Source of the DNA: Chloroflexi bacterium RBG_19FT_COMBO_55_16 | GTDB lineage: Bacteria > Chloroflexota > Anaerolineae > Anaerolineales > UBA4823 | DNA length: 11,896 nt | NCBI GenBank assembly: GCA_001795335.1 | Contig: MGOK01000113.1 | Location: 1 to 11,896 of the forward strand | Direction: 5' to 3' | Shown: piece after piece, positions 1-8,556 of the stretch | Layout of the letters: every line of letters starts with the position of its first letter | Numbering within the stretch: the first letter of the stretch is position 1 | Translations under genes and position numbers: made by a program | Notes under the pieces: model-generated | What the model was told of the DNA's origin: nothing | The model's input: only the letters and a program-made list of their open reading frames with translations | The model's database searches: none

Positions 1-1329
1 GGCGGTGGCCAGGGTGAAAACAGGCCAGGAACCTCGCACCACCAGAAACTCGGATATGAAGCCACCCAGGCCTGGCAACCCCAGGGAAGCCAGGGAGGTG
101 AAAATCAGGATGCCGCCATAAACCGGCACCAGCCGGAACAGACCGCCGAAGTCATTTAAATTGCGTGTGTGCGTTCGTTCATAGATCACGCCGACCAGGA
201 AGAACATCCCGGCCGCTGAAAGGCCGTGGTTGAACATCTGTAAGACAGCCCCATTCAAGGCAAGCGTCGCATCCTGGGTGCCCACCGCGTAGGCCGCCGC
301 GGCGATCCCCAGCACAACGAAACCCATGTGGTTGACCGACGAGTAAGCCACCAAGCGTTTAAAATCGCTCTGGCCATATGAGGCCAGCGCGCCGAAGATG
401 ATCGCCATCGTGGCCAGGAAAGCCAGCCATCCGGCAAAATAGTGCGCCTCCTGTGGATAGAGGGGCAGCACCAGGCGCAGGAAACCGTACGCGCCCAGCT
501 TGAGCAGCACACCGGCCAGGATCATCGATCCGGCAGTAGGCGCCTCGGTATGGGCATCCGGCAGCCAGGTATGGAAAGGCCACACCGGGACTTTGATGGC
601 AAAGGCGATCACGAAAGCCCAAAAAGCGATGGCTTTAACTGTGCTGACCGGGACTCCCATAACTGTCCCCTGGAGTGGCCCAATATTCTGGAATAGCACC
701 GGCATGTCGAAAGTCCCTGCGATGACGCCGATCAACTGGATCGCCAGCAACAACCCCAGGGATCCAGCCATGGTGTAAATCATGAACTTGAAAGAGGCAT
801 ATGCACGCGCAGAGACTTTACGCCCACCCCAAATTCTGCGCTCGCCCTTTTCGCTCCCCCATTGGTTGATCAGGAAATACATAGGCACCAGGCCAATTTC
901 CCAGAATACAAAGAACACCAACAAGTCCAGGCTCAGGAAAACGCCCAGCATACCAGTCTCCAGCATTAAGAAGAAAAACATATAGGGCTTGATGCGGTCC
1001 TGGATGCTGTAGGAGGCCAGGATCGACAGCGGAGTAAGCAGCGTGGTCAATAAGACCATCGTCAACGAGAGGCCATCCACCCCAACGTGATAGGTGGAGT
1101 TGATTGGCTGGTACCAGATGTGCCGTTCTTCAAACTGGAAGCCTGGTCGATCGGCTTTGAAACTGAACCATAAGACCAACGCCAGCGCAAAGGGAATCAA
1201 GCTCCCCAGGAATGCTACCCAGCGGATGAGCTTCTCCTCCTCGCGTGGCAAGAGGGCAATGACCAGCGCAACCAGGATCGGACTGAATAGAATGAGAGAA
1301 AGCAGGTTATTAGCGATGAAATTCATCAT
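1..1329 (-). CDS. nuoM: NADH-quinone oxidoreductase subunit M (NuoM), 3' end cut off by window
   Basis: Antiporter-like proton-pumping subunit of the complex I membrane arm, in the cytoplasmic membrane. The frame is open for 443 codons from the ATG at 1329 to base 1, so the C-terminus (roughly 50-60 residues by family length) lies outside. Visible family marks are FVFWEIGLVPMYFLI with the TM5 glutamate at about residue 144, AIKVPVWPFHTWLPDAHTEA with the pump lysine at about 246, and LAGVLLKLGAYG (lysine about 277). Two ATGs are adjacent (1327-1329 and 1324-1326). The AGGAG at 1333-1337 lies 3 nt from the first and 6 nt from the second, so the second may be the real start. The nuoL stop is only 9 bp upstream, so it is a downstream gene of the nuoH-to-nuoM run. 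The neighbour beyond the window is probably nuoN (inference). NuoM rather than NuoN or an Mrp subunit is well supported by the motifs and the NuoL neighbour. Confidence 0.95.
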   Translation of the reverse strand, partial: MMNFIANNLLSLILFSPILVALVIALLPREEEKLIRWVAFLGSLIPFALALVLWFSFKADRPGFQFEERHIWYQPINSTYHVGVDGLSLTMVLLTTLLTPLSILASYSIQDRIKPYMFFFLMLETGMLGVFLSLDLLVFFVFWEIGLVPMYFLINQWGSEKGERRIWGGRKVSARAYASFKFMIYTMAGSLGLLLAIQLIGVIAGTFDMPVLFQNIGPLQGTVMGVPVSTVKAIAFWAFVIAFAIKVPVWPFHTWLPDAHTEAPTAGSMILAGVLLKLGAYGFLRLVLPLYPQEAHYFAGWLAFLATMAIIFGALASYGQSDFKRLVAYSSVNHMGFVVLGIAAAAYAVGTQDATLALNGAVLQMFNHGLSAAGMFFLVGVIYERTHTRNLNDFGGLFRLVPVYGGILIFTSLASLGLPGLGGFISEFLVVRGSWPVFTLATA

Positions 1330-1332
1330 TCG

Positions 1333-1337
1333 CTCCT
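1333..1337 (-). promoter_or_regulatory. Ribosome binding site of nuoM
   Basis: AGGAG on the minus strand, just before a tandem ATGATG and just after the nuoL stop codon TAA (1339-1341). Its 3-nt distance from the first ATG is short and its 6-nt distance from the second is normal, so it favours initiation at 1326. Confidence 0.6.
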
Positions 1338-1338
1338 A

Positions 1339-3513
<2,175 letters not shown>

Positions 3514-3526
3514 AAGCCGCCTCAGA

Positions 3527-3835
3527 TCACCATTTCAAGAGATCGATCTCGTCTGCAGCCACGGTGTGGCGGCGACGATAGATCGAGATGAACAACGCCA
3601 GGCCAACCGCCACTTCCGCAGCCGCCACAGCGAAGACCATCACTGCAAAAGCCTGCCCGGCGATCAACTCCGGGGTCCGAAAACGCCAGAAAGCCAACAC
3701 GTTGACGATCACCGCGTTCAACATCAGCTCTATCCCCATCAAAACGGCTACCGCGTTCTTACGGGCCAGCACGCCGTATAGACCGATACAGAAGAGCGCA
3801 GCTGAAAAAACCAGGTAATAAGATAACGAGATCAT
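3527..3835 (-). CDS. nuoK: NADH-quinone oxidoreductase subunit K (NuoK)
   Basis: Small three-helix membrane subunit of complex I (homologue of ND4L), part of the proton channel linking NuoH/NuoJ to the antiporter-like subunits. It has 102 residues, the usual length. Both functional membrane glutamates are visible: GIELMLNAV with Glu at about residue 36, and AAAEVAVGLAL with Glu at about 74. The sequence begins with the usual N-terminal hydrophobic helix and ends in a charged cytoplasmic tail (YRRRHTVAADEIDLLKW). Its ATG overlaps the nuoJ stop in an ATGA quartet (3832-3835), which implies translational coupling, and GGGAGAAG lies a few bases upstream inside the nuoJ end. Confidence 0.97.
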   Translation of the reverse strand: MISLSYYLVFSAALFCIGLYGVLARKNAVAVLMGIELMLNAVIVNVLAFWRFRTPELIAGQAFAVMVFAVAAAEVAVGLALFISIYRRRHTVAADEIDLLKW

Positions 3836-4344
3836 GATTTCTTCTCCCAGGCCACGACGATCGCTCCAATCAGCGCCGCCAGCAGGAGTACCGAAGCCAG
3901 CTCGAAAGGCAGCACATACCCATCGGGCGAGACCAGGGCTTTACCCAATGCCAGGAGGGGATCGACGCCTGCCGGCAGATCGGGCAGCGGCGTGCCAAAT
4001 CCGGTCCAGGTGCTCAGCATCCACGTCAGTCCACCGAACAGCAACAATGCCAGCAGGATCGACATCCACCAGCCTGGATTGACCTGCGGGCCACTGTCTT
4101 GCATTACGCGCCGGGTCAGCATGATGGCGAAGATCATCAGGATCGAAATCGCCCCAATGTAGATCACCACCTGCACCACTGTAAAAAATGGGGCGTTGAG
4201 CAGGGCAAACATAACTGCCACCCCGAACAACGTCAGGATCAACCACAAGGCGGCATGTACCAAATTACGGGCGGTGACTACCATCACCGCCCCTCCCAAG
4301 GTTACCACTGCCGTAACCAAAAATACCACTTGCATTGCGGTCAT
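3832..4344 (-). CDS. nuoJ: NADH-quinone oxidoreductase subunit J (NuoJ)
   Basis: Membrane subunit J (ND6 homologue) of complex I, next to NuoK and NuoA, 170 residues with five predicted hydrophobic helices. The hallmark third helix VVQVVIYIGAISILMIFAIM (about residues 56-75) is intact; in this family it holds the pi-bulge that takes part in conformational coupling. The C-terminal helix ELASVLLLAALIGAIVVAW is also typical. A start at 4344 is supported by AGGAG on the minus strand near 4353-4357, which overlaps the end of nuoH. nuoH ends 4 bp upstream and nuoK overlaps by 4 bp. In most bacteria nuoI lies between nuoH and nuoJ; there is no room for it here. Confidence 0.96.
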   Translation of the reverse strand: MTAMQVVFLVTAVVTLGGAVMVVTARNLVHAALWLILTLFGVAVMFALLNAPFFTVVQVVIYIGAISILMIFAIMLTRRVMQDSGPQVNPGWWMSILLALLLFGGLTWMLSTWTGFGTPLPDLPAGVDPLLALGKALVSPDGYVLPFELASVLLLAALIGAIVVAWEKKS

Positions 4345-4348
4345 AAAC

Positions 4349-5560
4349 TCACTCCTGTACGATGAGTTCTTTATAATCGGCTTCTGGAGCTACCGCCACC
4401 GGCCGCACCTCCGCCACCCGTTTGCGCTCGAAGCGGGCATAGGTGCGCAAGAGCTGCACCGTCCCCCAGGCGATGATCAGGTTAGCCATCAGATGGCTGA
4501 TCACGTAGACTGGCGTGGATACGCCCTCTATGACCTTATCCAGGATGGCCGTGACGATCAGTAAGGCTAACGCCAGCGGTGTGAGGAATTTCCAGCTGAA
4601 GCCGAGCATCTGGTCAATGCGCAGACGGGGAAAAGAGTATTTGATCCACATGATCACCCAATATATAAAGAAAGCCTTGATGAACAGGTAAACAACTCCC
4701 AGGATAGGCACTTGCTCGGCGAAAGGCCCCCGCCAGCCACCCAGGAAGAGGGTGGAGAATAATGCCGAGACAGTCAATGCGTGCAACAACTCCCCGGCGT
4801 AGAACAGGCCAAACTTCATCCCCGTATACTCGATATGAAATCCGGCCACGATCTCCGACTCGGCCTCATTGATATCGAAGGGAGCCCGGCCGAGCTCGGC
4901 GATAGACGTAATCAGGAAAATGATCGCCGCCAATGGCGCCACCAGGATATACCACGGCTCTTGAGCATTCACGATTACCTGCAGACCCATCGAGCGCGCC
5001 AGGAGCACCGGCACCAACAAGGCGATCACCATTGGCACTTCATAGGAAACCATCTGGGCGACGGTGCGAAAAGCGCCCAGTAAGGCGTACTTGTTATTGG
5101 AAGCCCAGCCTGCCATGATCACCCCCAAAGTCCCTAGCGCACCGACGGCAACGATGTAGAGCACAGCGACATTCACGTCAGCTCCCAGGATGGTCGGCGC
5201 GAAGGGGATCACCGCCCAGAGCAGGAGCACAACTGCCAGCGCCATGATCGGCGCAATATTATAAATGATCCGGTCTGCGCCGACAGGTGTGATATCTTCC
5301 TTGATCAGCAGTTTAATGATATCGGCCACCGGCTGGATCAGCCCAAAGGGTCCAAGCCGGTTGGGACCCAGGCGGTCCTGGAAACGCGCCACAACCTTTC
5401 GTTCCACCCAGACCAACAAGATGTCGACGATCAACACAAAACTGGCCAGCACTACCACCCCCAATACCATCAGAATAACGGTCACCAGGCTCGCCGGCAG
5501 TCCTAAAGCGGTTAACCAGCCACTCAACCAATTCGCTATCGCATTAATCGGATCACCCAT
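4349..5560 (-). CDS. nuoH: NADH-quinone oxidoreductase subunit H (NuoH), C-terminally extended
   Basis: Membrane subunit H (ND1 homologue), which forms the quinone-entry chamber at the junction with the peripheral arm. It has 403 residues against about 325-350 in many bacteria. Early motifs ERKVVARFQDRLGPNRLGP (about 53-71) and LIKEDITPVGADR are intact. So is the quinone-site loop AELGRAPFDINEAESEIVAG followed by FHIEYTGMKFG. After RLRIDQMLGFSWKFLTPLAL there is the usual last helix, then a further hydrophobic segment (VYVISHLMANLIIAWGTVQL, about 351-370) and a polar tail ending KELIVQE. This explains the extra length; long NuoH forms are known in several phyla. GGAGAAG precedes the ATG. It is the first gene of the compact nuoHJKLM run and follows a hairpin that separates it from nuoA. 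Confidence 0.96.
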   Translation of the reverse strand: MGDPINAIANWLSGWLTALGLPASLVTVILMVLGVVVLASFVLIVDILLVWVERKVVARFQDRLGPNRLGPFGLIQPVADIIKLLIKEDITPVGADRIIYNIAPIMALAVVLLLWAVIPFAPTILGADVNVAVLYIVAVGALGTLGVIMAGWASNNKYALLGAFRTVAQMVSYEVPMVIALLVPVLLARSMGLQVIVNAQEPWYILVAPLAAIIFLITSIAELGRAPFDINEAESEIVAGFHIEYTGMKFGLFYAGELLHALTVSALFSTLFLGGWRGPFAEQVPILGVVYLFIKAFFIYWVIMWIKYSFPRLRIDQMLGFSWKFLTPLALALLIVTAILDKVIEGVSTPVYVISHLMANLIIAWGTVQLLRTYARFERKRVAEVRPVAVAPEADYKELIVQE

Positions 5561-5605
5561 ACCACTTCTCCTGTATTTCCGCGATTACCCTGGCGGGAAC
5601 CGCAC

Positions 5606-5640
5606 AAAAAGGCTGAGGGAAGTACTCCTTCAGCCTTTCG
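5606..5640 (-). terminator. Hairpin with short U-tract between nuoA and nuoH (terminator or attenuator)
   Basis: On the minus strand the arms AAAGGCTGA (5638-5630) and TCAGCCTTT (5616-5608) pair perfectly. Inner bases extend the stem by about four pairs, including one G-U, leaving a loop of about 5 nt. Five U residues (5610-5606) follow at once, three of them shared with the stem base. This reads as an intrinsic terminator for transcripts leaving nuoA. Because nuoH and later genes have no obvious promoter of their own in the 97-bp gap, partial read-through or attenuation is also possible. Confidence 0.65.
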
Positions 5641-5660
5641 AAATCTTCAATTCCTATTCC

Positions 5661-6017
5661 CTACATCCATTCCAATATGCCTTTACGCCAGGCATAAACC
5701 AGGCCGATGAACAGGATGAGGATAAATATAACGCCTTCTATGACAGCGAACAAGGGGATTTGATCGAATGCAATTGCCCATGGGAACAAAAAAACAACCT
5801 CAACATCGAAGATGAGAAACACCAGGGCAAAGATATAGTATTGGGCCTTGAACTGCACCCAGGTTTCCCCAAAGGTCTCAATCCCGCATTCGTAAGTTTG
5901 CGACTTTAGGGCATTCGGCTTGCGTGGCGCAATAATTCGGGGGATGACCAGCGCGAGGCCAGGAAAAACGGGAGCTATAATAAGGAATATTCCGATAAAG
6001 AGCCAATCATTGTGCAT
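5661..6017 (-). CDS. nuoA: NADH-quinone oxidoreductase subunit A (NuoA)
   Basis: Small three-helix membrane subunit A (ND3 homologue) of complex I, beside NuoH and NuoJ at the quinone site, 118 residues. The conserved loop TYECGIETFGETWVQF has its cysteine at about residue 44, and the second helix carries ALVFLIFDVEVVFLFPWA with the acidic residues Asp71 and Glu73. AGGAG at about 6023-6027 lies 5 nt before the start codon. It is the first gene of the minus-strand group and diverges from the GntR-family gene. A likely terminator follows it, and the usual nuoBCDEFG block does not. It may therefore be expressed partly independently of nuoHJKLM. Identity is clear from the motifs. Confidence 0.97.
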   Translation of the reverse strand: MHNDWLFIGIFLIIAPVFPGLALVIPRIIAPRKPNALKSQTYECGIETFGETWVQFKAQYYIFALVFLIFDVEVVFLFPWAIAFDQIPLFAVIEGVIFILILFIGLVYAWRKGILEWM

Positions 6018-6131
6018 AGATGCTCCTGAGACGGCTGGAGTATCGCGTAACCTAGGTAAACTCCTGGGGGGTTATTAGTTTAGCGATCTCGCCCTGGAAT
6101 GGCGGTCAAAACATGACGGGCAATGGCGCAA

Positions 6132-6140
6132 ATTTTACCA
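6132..6140 (-). promoter_or_regulatory. Candidate extended -10 promoter for nuoA
   Basis: The minus strand reads TGGTAAAAT here, an extended -10 (TGN plus five of six bases of TATAAT), about 115 bp upstream of the nuoA ATG. A -35 match at an 18-bp distance (TTTCAC) is poor. This is the best candidate I see for the leftward transcript, but it rests on consensus matching only. Confidence 0.3.
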
Positions 6141-6180
6141 TAAATACACCCCCTCGTGAAAGTTTTCATCCATTTGCATC

Positions 6181-6209
6181 TTTACAACACAAAATAGTTA
6201 TTGTAAAAT
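6181..6209 (+). promoter_or_regulatory. Probable sigma-70-type promoter of the GntR-family gene
   Basis: TTTACA (6181-6186) and TAAAAT (6204-6209) each match the -35 and -10 consensus at five of six bases and are separated by exactly 17 bp. The predicted start, near 6216, falls inside a perfect 14-bp palindrome. A second -10-like TATAAT occurs at 6229-6234 but lacks a well-placed -35. The surrounding DNA is markedly A+T rich compared with the rest of the window. Confidence 0.55.
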
Positions 6210-6239
6210 ATAGATATCTATACGTCTATATAATTAGAC
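6209..6239 (+). promoter_or_regulatory. Two dyads, candidate operators of the GntR/HutC-type regulator
   Basis: TATAGATATCTATA (6209-6222) is a perfect 14-bp palindrome. GTCTA (6224-6228) and TAGAC (6235-6239) form a second dyad with a 6-bp centre. HutC-subfamily regulators typically bind sites of the type GTMTAKAC, and the GTCTA/TAGAC half-sites resemble this with wider spacing. The first dyad overlaps the predicted transcription start and the second lies just downstream, positions suited to autorepression. Binding itself is inferred. Confidence 0.5.
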
Positions 6240-6267
6240 AACTTTTATCCAAAAAACGCCTAACCCG

Positions 6268-7005
6268 ATGAGAGACCTTTCACGAACTGAAGGCATCCCA
6301 CTCTACGTAAAAATTCGGGAATCGCTCCGAGAGAAGATCACAGAGGGGGAACTCGAGCGGGGTCAAAAGTTACCCTCTGAGGACGAACTTGCCGCACAAT
6401 ATGGCGTCAGCCGCATGACCGTCCGGCAAGGTATTACAGATTTAATCGAGGAAGGCCTGCTCTACCGGCGCCACGGGATTGGCACGTTTGTCGCCTTCCC
6501 CCATGTCGAGAGGGATCACAGCCGCCTGACCAATTTCTTCGAGAGCTCAAATATAAAAGGGATCAACGCCAGAGCCTGCATCCTCGATATCCAGGTGATC
6601 TCTGCCAAACAGAAAGTCGCCGAGGCTCTGTCCATTCAAGTAGGCGAGCCAGTTATCCGCATTAAGACTCTGCGCTACGCGGATGAAATTCCGGTCACCG
6701 TACACGACGCGCATATTCCCCACGAACTCTTTTCTAAACTGCTTAATGAAGACTTAAGATCCCTGGAAGCGCAACACCTCTGGTCATTGTTCGAGGCGTA
6801 TGGTTATCGCGTGAAAAGCGCCGTGCAGAAGCTCGAAGCGCGCGAAGCAGACGAAGATTTGGCCAGGCTGATGGAGATCGAAGAGGGCGCACCGATCCTC
6901 TACAAAGAGCGAACCGTGTACGCCGACGATGGCACACCGGTAGAGTTTACCTATTGTTATAACCGGGGTGATCGTTATTCCCTGACGGTCACTCTATTTC
7001 GTTAA
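6268..7005 (+). CDS. GntR-family transcriptional regulator, HutC subfamily with UTRA domain
   Basis: A 245-residue DNA-binding regulator. The N-terminal winged helix-turn-helix is typical of GntR: PLYVKIRESLREKI (about 11-24), LPSEDELAAQYGVSRMTVRQ (about 35-54) and a wing GLLYRRHGIGTFV. From about residue 80 the protein matches a UTRA ligand-binding domain, with VAEALSIQVGEPVIRIKTLR and the late signature PILYKERTVYADDGTPVEFT. UTRA proteins sense small molecules such as sugar phosphates, urocanate or phosphonate-related ligands; the ligand here is unknown. The ATG at 6268 puts the PLY motif at its usual distance, although no Shine-Dalgarno is visible. The next gene follows after 31 bp, so the regulator very likely controls the transaldolase-like gene and its own promoter. 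Control of the divergent nuoA is less likely. Confidence 0.93.
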   Translation: MRDLSRTEGIPLYVKIRESLREKITEGELERGQKLPSEDELAAQYGVSRMTVRQGITDLIEEGLLYRRHGIGTFVAFPHVERDHSRLTNFFESSNIKGINARACILDIQVISAKQKVAEALSIQVGEPVIRIKTLRYADEIPVTVHDAHIPHELFSKLLNEDLRSLEAQHLWSLFEAYGYRVKSAVQKLEAREADEDLARLMEIEEGAPILYKERTVYADDGTPVEFTYCYNRGDRYSLTVTLFR

Positions 7006-7021
7006 GAAACCAAATTACCTG

Positions 7022-7030
7022 AAAGGAGGT
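7022..7030 (+). promoter_or_regulatory. Near-perfect Shine-Dalgarno of the transaldolase-like gene
   Basis: AAAGGAGGT lies 6 nt before the ATG at 7037 and complements the 16S rRNA tail almost completely. It contrasts with the absence of any such site before the regulator gene. This suggests low synthesis of the regulator and high synthesis of the enzyme from one transcript. Confidence 0.8.
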
Positions 7031-7036
7031 AGTTAC

Positions 7037-8251
7037 ATGAATGAAAGTGTTATCGAGAGATTGACACAAGTCCACCCCGATATGGAAATCTGGTGGGATT
7101 CGTCCCCCTTGATCTTCGAAACGTGGGTTAAGAAGATGGTTGACGCCGCCCCGGCGGCCAAGAAGGCTGTCCTTGCGGAACAGCTCAACCGGATTTATGT
7201 GCTTGACGACCCAGCTAAAAGCCTGGTTCGGGGCTGCACCACCAACCCACCGCTATCCTTGGGAGCAGTCAAGAACGATCCAGCTTTCTGGAACGAATGG
7301 ATCGACACTCTGATCCTCGATAACCCAGGGCTGACCCAGCACGAATATTTCTGGCTGACGTACCGGGAGATCATCCACCGCGGGGCGGAGATGATGCTCC
7401 CTATCTGGGAGGCCTCTAACGGTCGCTATGGATACATCTCAGGCCAGCTGGATCCGCGCTTGATCACCGAGCCCGAGAAAATGATCGAGATGGCTAAAGA
7501 GATCCGGGCGATTGCTCCCAATCTGATGATCAAAGTCCCGGCCAGCACCCAAGGCGTCGAGGTGGTCAAGGCCCTGACCTCGATGGCCATCCCCACCAAC
7601 GTCACCACCTGCTTTACCATGCCGCAGATCTGGGCGGTGGCCAACGCCGCGAAGGAAGGCTACGCCCTCGGCGAGAAGAACGGGGTCGACATGAGCAAGT
7701 GGCGCGCCGTGATCACGATGATGATCGGGCGCCTTACGGAACACCCTGAGCTGGATAAGCAGGCCGCGCGGCGTGGTCTCACACTTTCCTGGAGCGACAA
7801 GCACTGGCTGGGCATTTACGTCTTTCGCAAGGCCTTCAACCTATTGAAAGAGAACGCCATGCCCAGCAAAATGCTGGCCTGTTCGATGCGGGACGGTCCC
7901 CTGGTGGGAGGCAAGTACCACTTCTGGGACGTCTCCAAGATTGCCGGCGATATCGTCTACACCATGCCCCCCTATGTCCTGGAGCCGCTCTTCCAGCGCT
8001 GCGAAAACCTCACATTCCAGGAGGAGATCCTGTGGGACGATGTACCGGAGGAAGCCCTCTACAAGCTGAGCAAGATCCCCTACGTCCTGCAATCCTGGGA
8101 CGAGAACGGCATGGAGATTGACCAGTTCAACGCCCACCCCGCCACCATCACCACTGCCGAAGCCTTCTCCAAGGCCTCCATCGGCCTGGAAGAATATGTC
8201 AGCAACCGCATGGCGGTTGTCGCCGGACAACGCGTACTGGAAAAAGCCTGA
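7037..8251 (+). CDS. Divergent transaldolase-family protein
   Basis: A 404-residue cytoplasmic (beta/alpha)8 enzyme of the transaldolase family. Landmarks in order: WWDSSP with the early aspartate at about 21; RGCTTNPPLS (66-74), the TTNP motif; GQLDPRL (136-142), corresponding to the E-V-D-P-R-L region; LMIKVPAS (163-170) with the Schiff-base lysine at about 166; PTNVTTCFT (186-194). Transaldolases move a three-carbon dihydroxyacetone unit, or cleave or form the equivalent C-C bond. The region that normally reads S-P-F-V-G-R, which binds the substrate phosphate, is ITMMIGR here (about 226-232): the arginine is kept but Ser-Pro-Phe is replaced. The protein is longer than classical TalB (about 317) and has an unusual C-terminal part (about 290-400). 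Substrate and reaction direction are unknown; a classical pentose-phosphate role is doubtful. It follows the GntR gene and ends before a strong terminator. Confidence 0.85.
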   Translation: MNESVIERLTQVHPDMEIWWDSSPLIFETWVKKMVDAAPAAKKAVLAEQLNRIYVLDDPAKSLVRGCTTNPPLSLGAVKNDPAFWNEWIDTLILDNPGLTQHEYFWLTYREIIHRGAEMMLPIWEASNGRYGYISGQLDPRLITEPEKMIEMAKEIRAIAPNLMIKVPASTQGVEVVKALTSMAIPTNVTTCFTMPQIWAVANAAKEGYALGEKNGVDMSKWRAVITMMIGRLTEHPELDKQAARRGLTLSWSDKHWLGIYVFRKAFNLLKENAMPSKMLACSMRDGPLVGGKYHFWDVSKIAGDIVYTMPPYVLEPLFQRCENLTFQEEILWDDVPEEALYKLSKIPYVLQSWDENGMEIDQFNAHPATITTAEAFSKASIGLEEYVSNRMAVVAGQRVLEKA

Positions 8252-8327
8252 GCAGTACGGGATGTTACCCATCTCTGATTGTATATCCGACATAAAAACG
8301 ATTTTTGTGGATCGGCTACAGTAATCC

Positions 8328-8377
8328 AACGAGGCAAGCTGCCTTCCTGGCAGCTTGCCTCGTTTATTGTTTTGTCC
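8328..8377 (+). terminator. Strong intrinsic terminator after the transaldolase-like gene
   Basis: A perfect 16-bp stem (8328-8343 with 8349-8364) encloses a 5-base loop TTCCT and is followed by the T-rich tract TTTATTGTTTTG. It should end the regulator-transaldolase transcript 77 bp after the stop codon, so the kinase gene probably needs its own promoter or read-through. Confidence 0.9.
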
Positions 8378-8556
8378 AGCTCAGGCTTGAAATTTATAAC
8401 ACTGGTTGGCTCCGGATTAAAGTCATCGCTCATCCATCCCGTCCGGAGCGAACCAAACCATTTTCCAGGAAATCACGAACGACATCATCACGGTTCAGTG
8501 ATCAGTTTGAATATCTAACCTCTGACTACTGAATACAATTTTCTGGGAGGAGCTCA
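8378..8556 (+). other. Leader region of the kinase gene, with a large inverted repeat
   Basis: No gene is visible here. Bases 8403-8416 and 8442-8455 form 14-bp arms with one mismatch, around a 25-base centre. Close to the gene, TACAAT (8534-8539) could be a -10 box, but no good -35 stands 17 bp upstream (TTGAAT at 8507-8512 is 21 bp away), and it would leave a leader of only about 10 nt. GGGAGGAG (8545-8552) is a good ribosome binding site before the ATG at 8557. Around 8494-8535 the sequence has repeated CAGTGATCAGT / TGACTACTGA-like words that look like decayed simple-repeat filler. Whether the inverted repeat works as RNA structure or as a protein site cannot be told. Confidence 0.45.

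Noticed and set aside
5561..5660. A remnant of nuoB-G genes in the nuoA-nuoH gap
   Set aside because: The gap is only 97 bp, and I can read no nuo-like peptide in any frame; the hairpin accounts for most of it.
6050..6057. ACCTAGGT palindrome in the nuoA leader
   Set aside because: Eight-base perfect palindromes are common by chance, and nothing else nearby supports a site.
6229..6234. TATAAT as the main -10 box of the regulator gene
   Set aside because: There is no -35 match at 16-19 bp; the TTTACA/TAAAAT pair with a 17-bp spacer just upstream is better. It is kept only as the centre of a dyad.
7841..8329. 162-codon open frame on the minus strand opposite the end of the transaldolase-like gene
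   Set aside because: The antisense of a clearly coding frame; it also runs into the downstream gap and has no ribosome binding site or known motif.
8494..8535. Possible short tandem repeat or CRISPR-like element
   Set aside because: The CAGTGATCAGT and TGACTACTGA words are only loosely similar and are not regularly spaced; there is no repeat-spacer structure.
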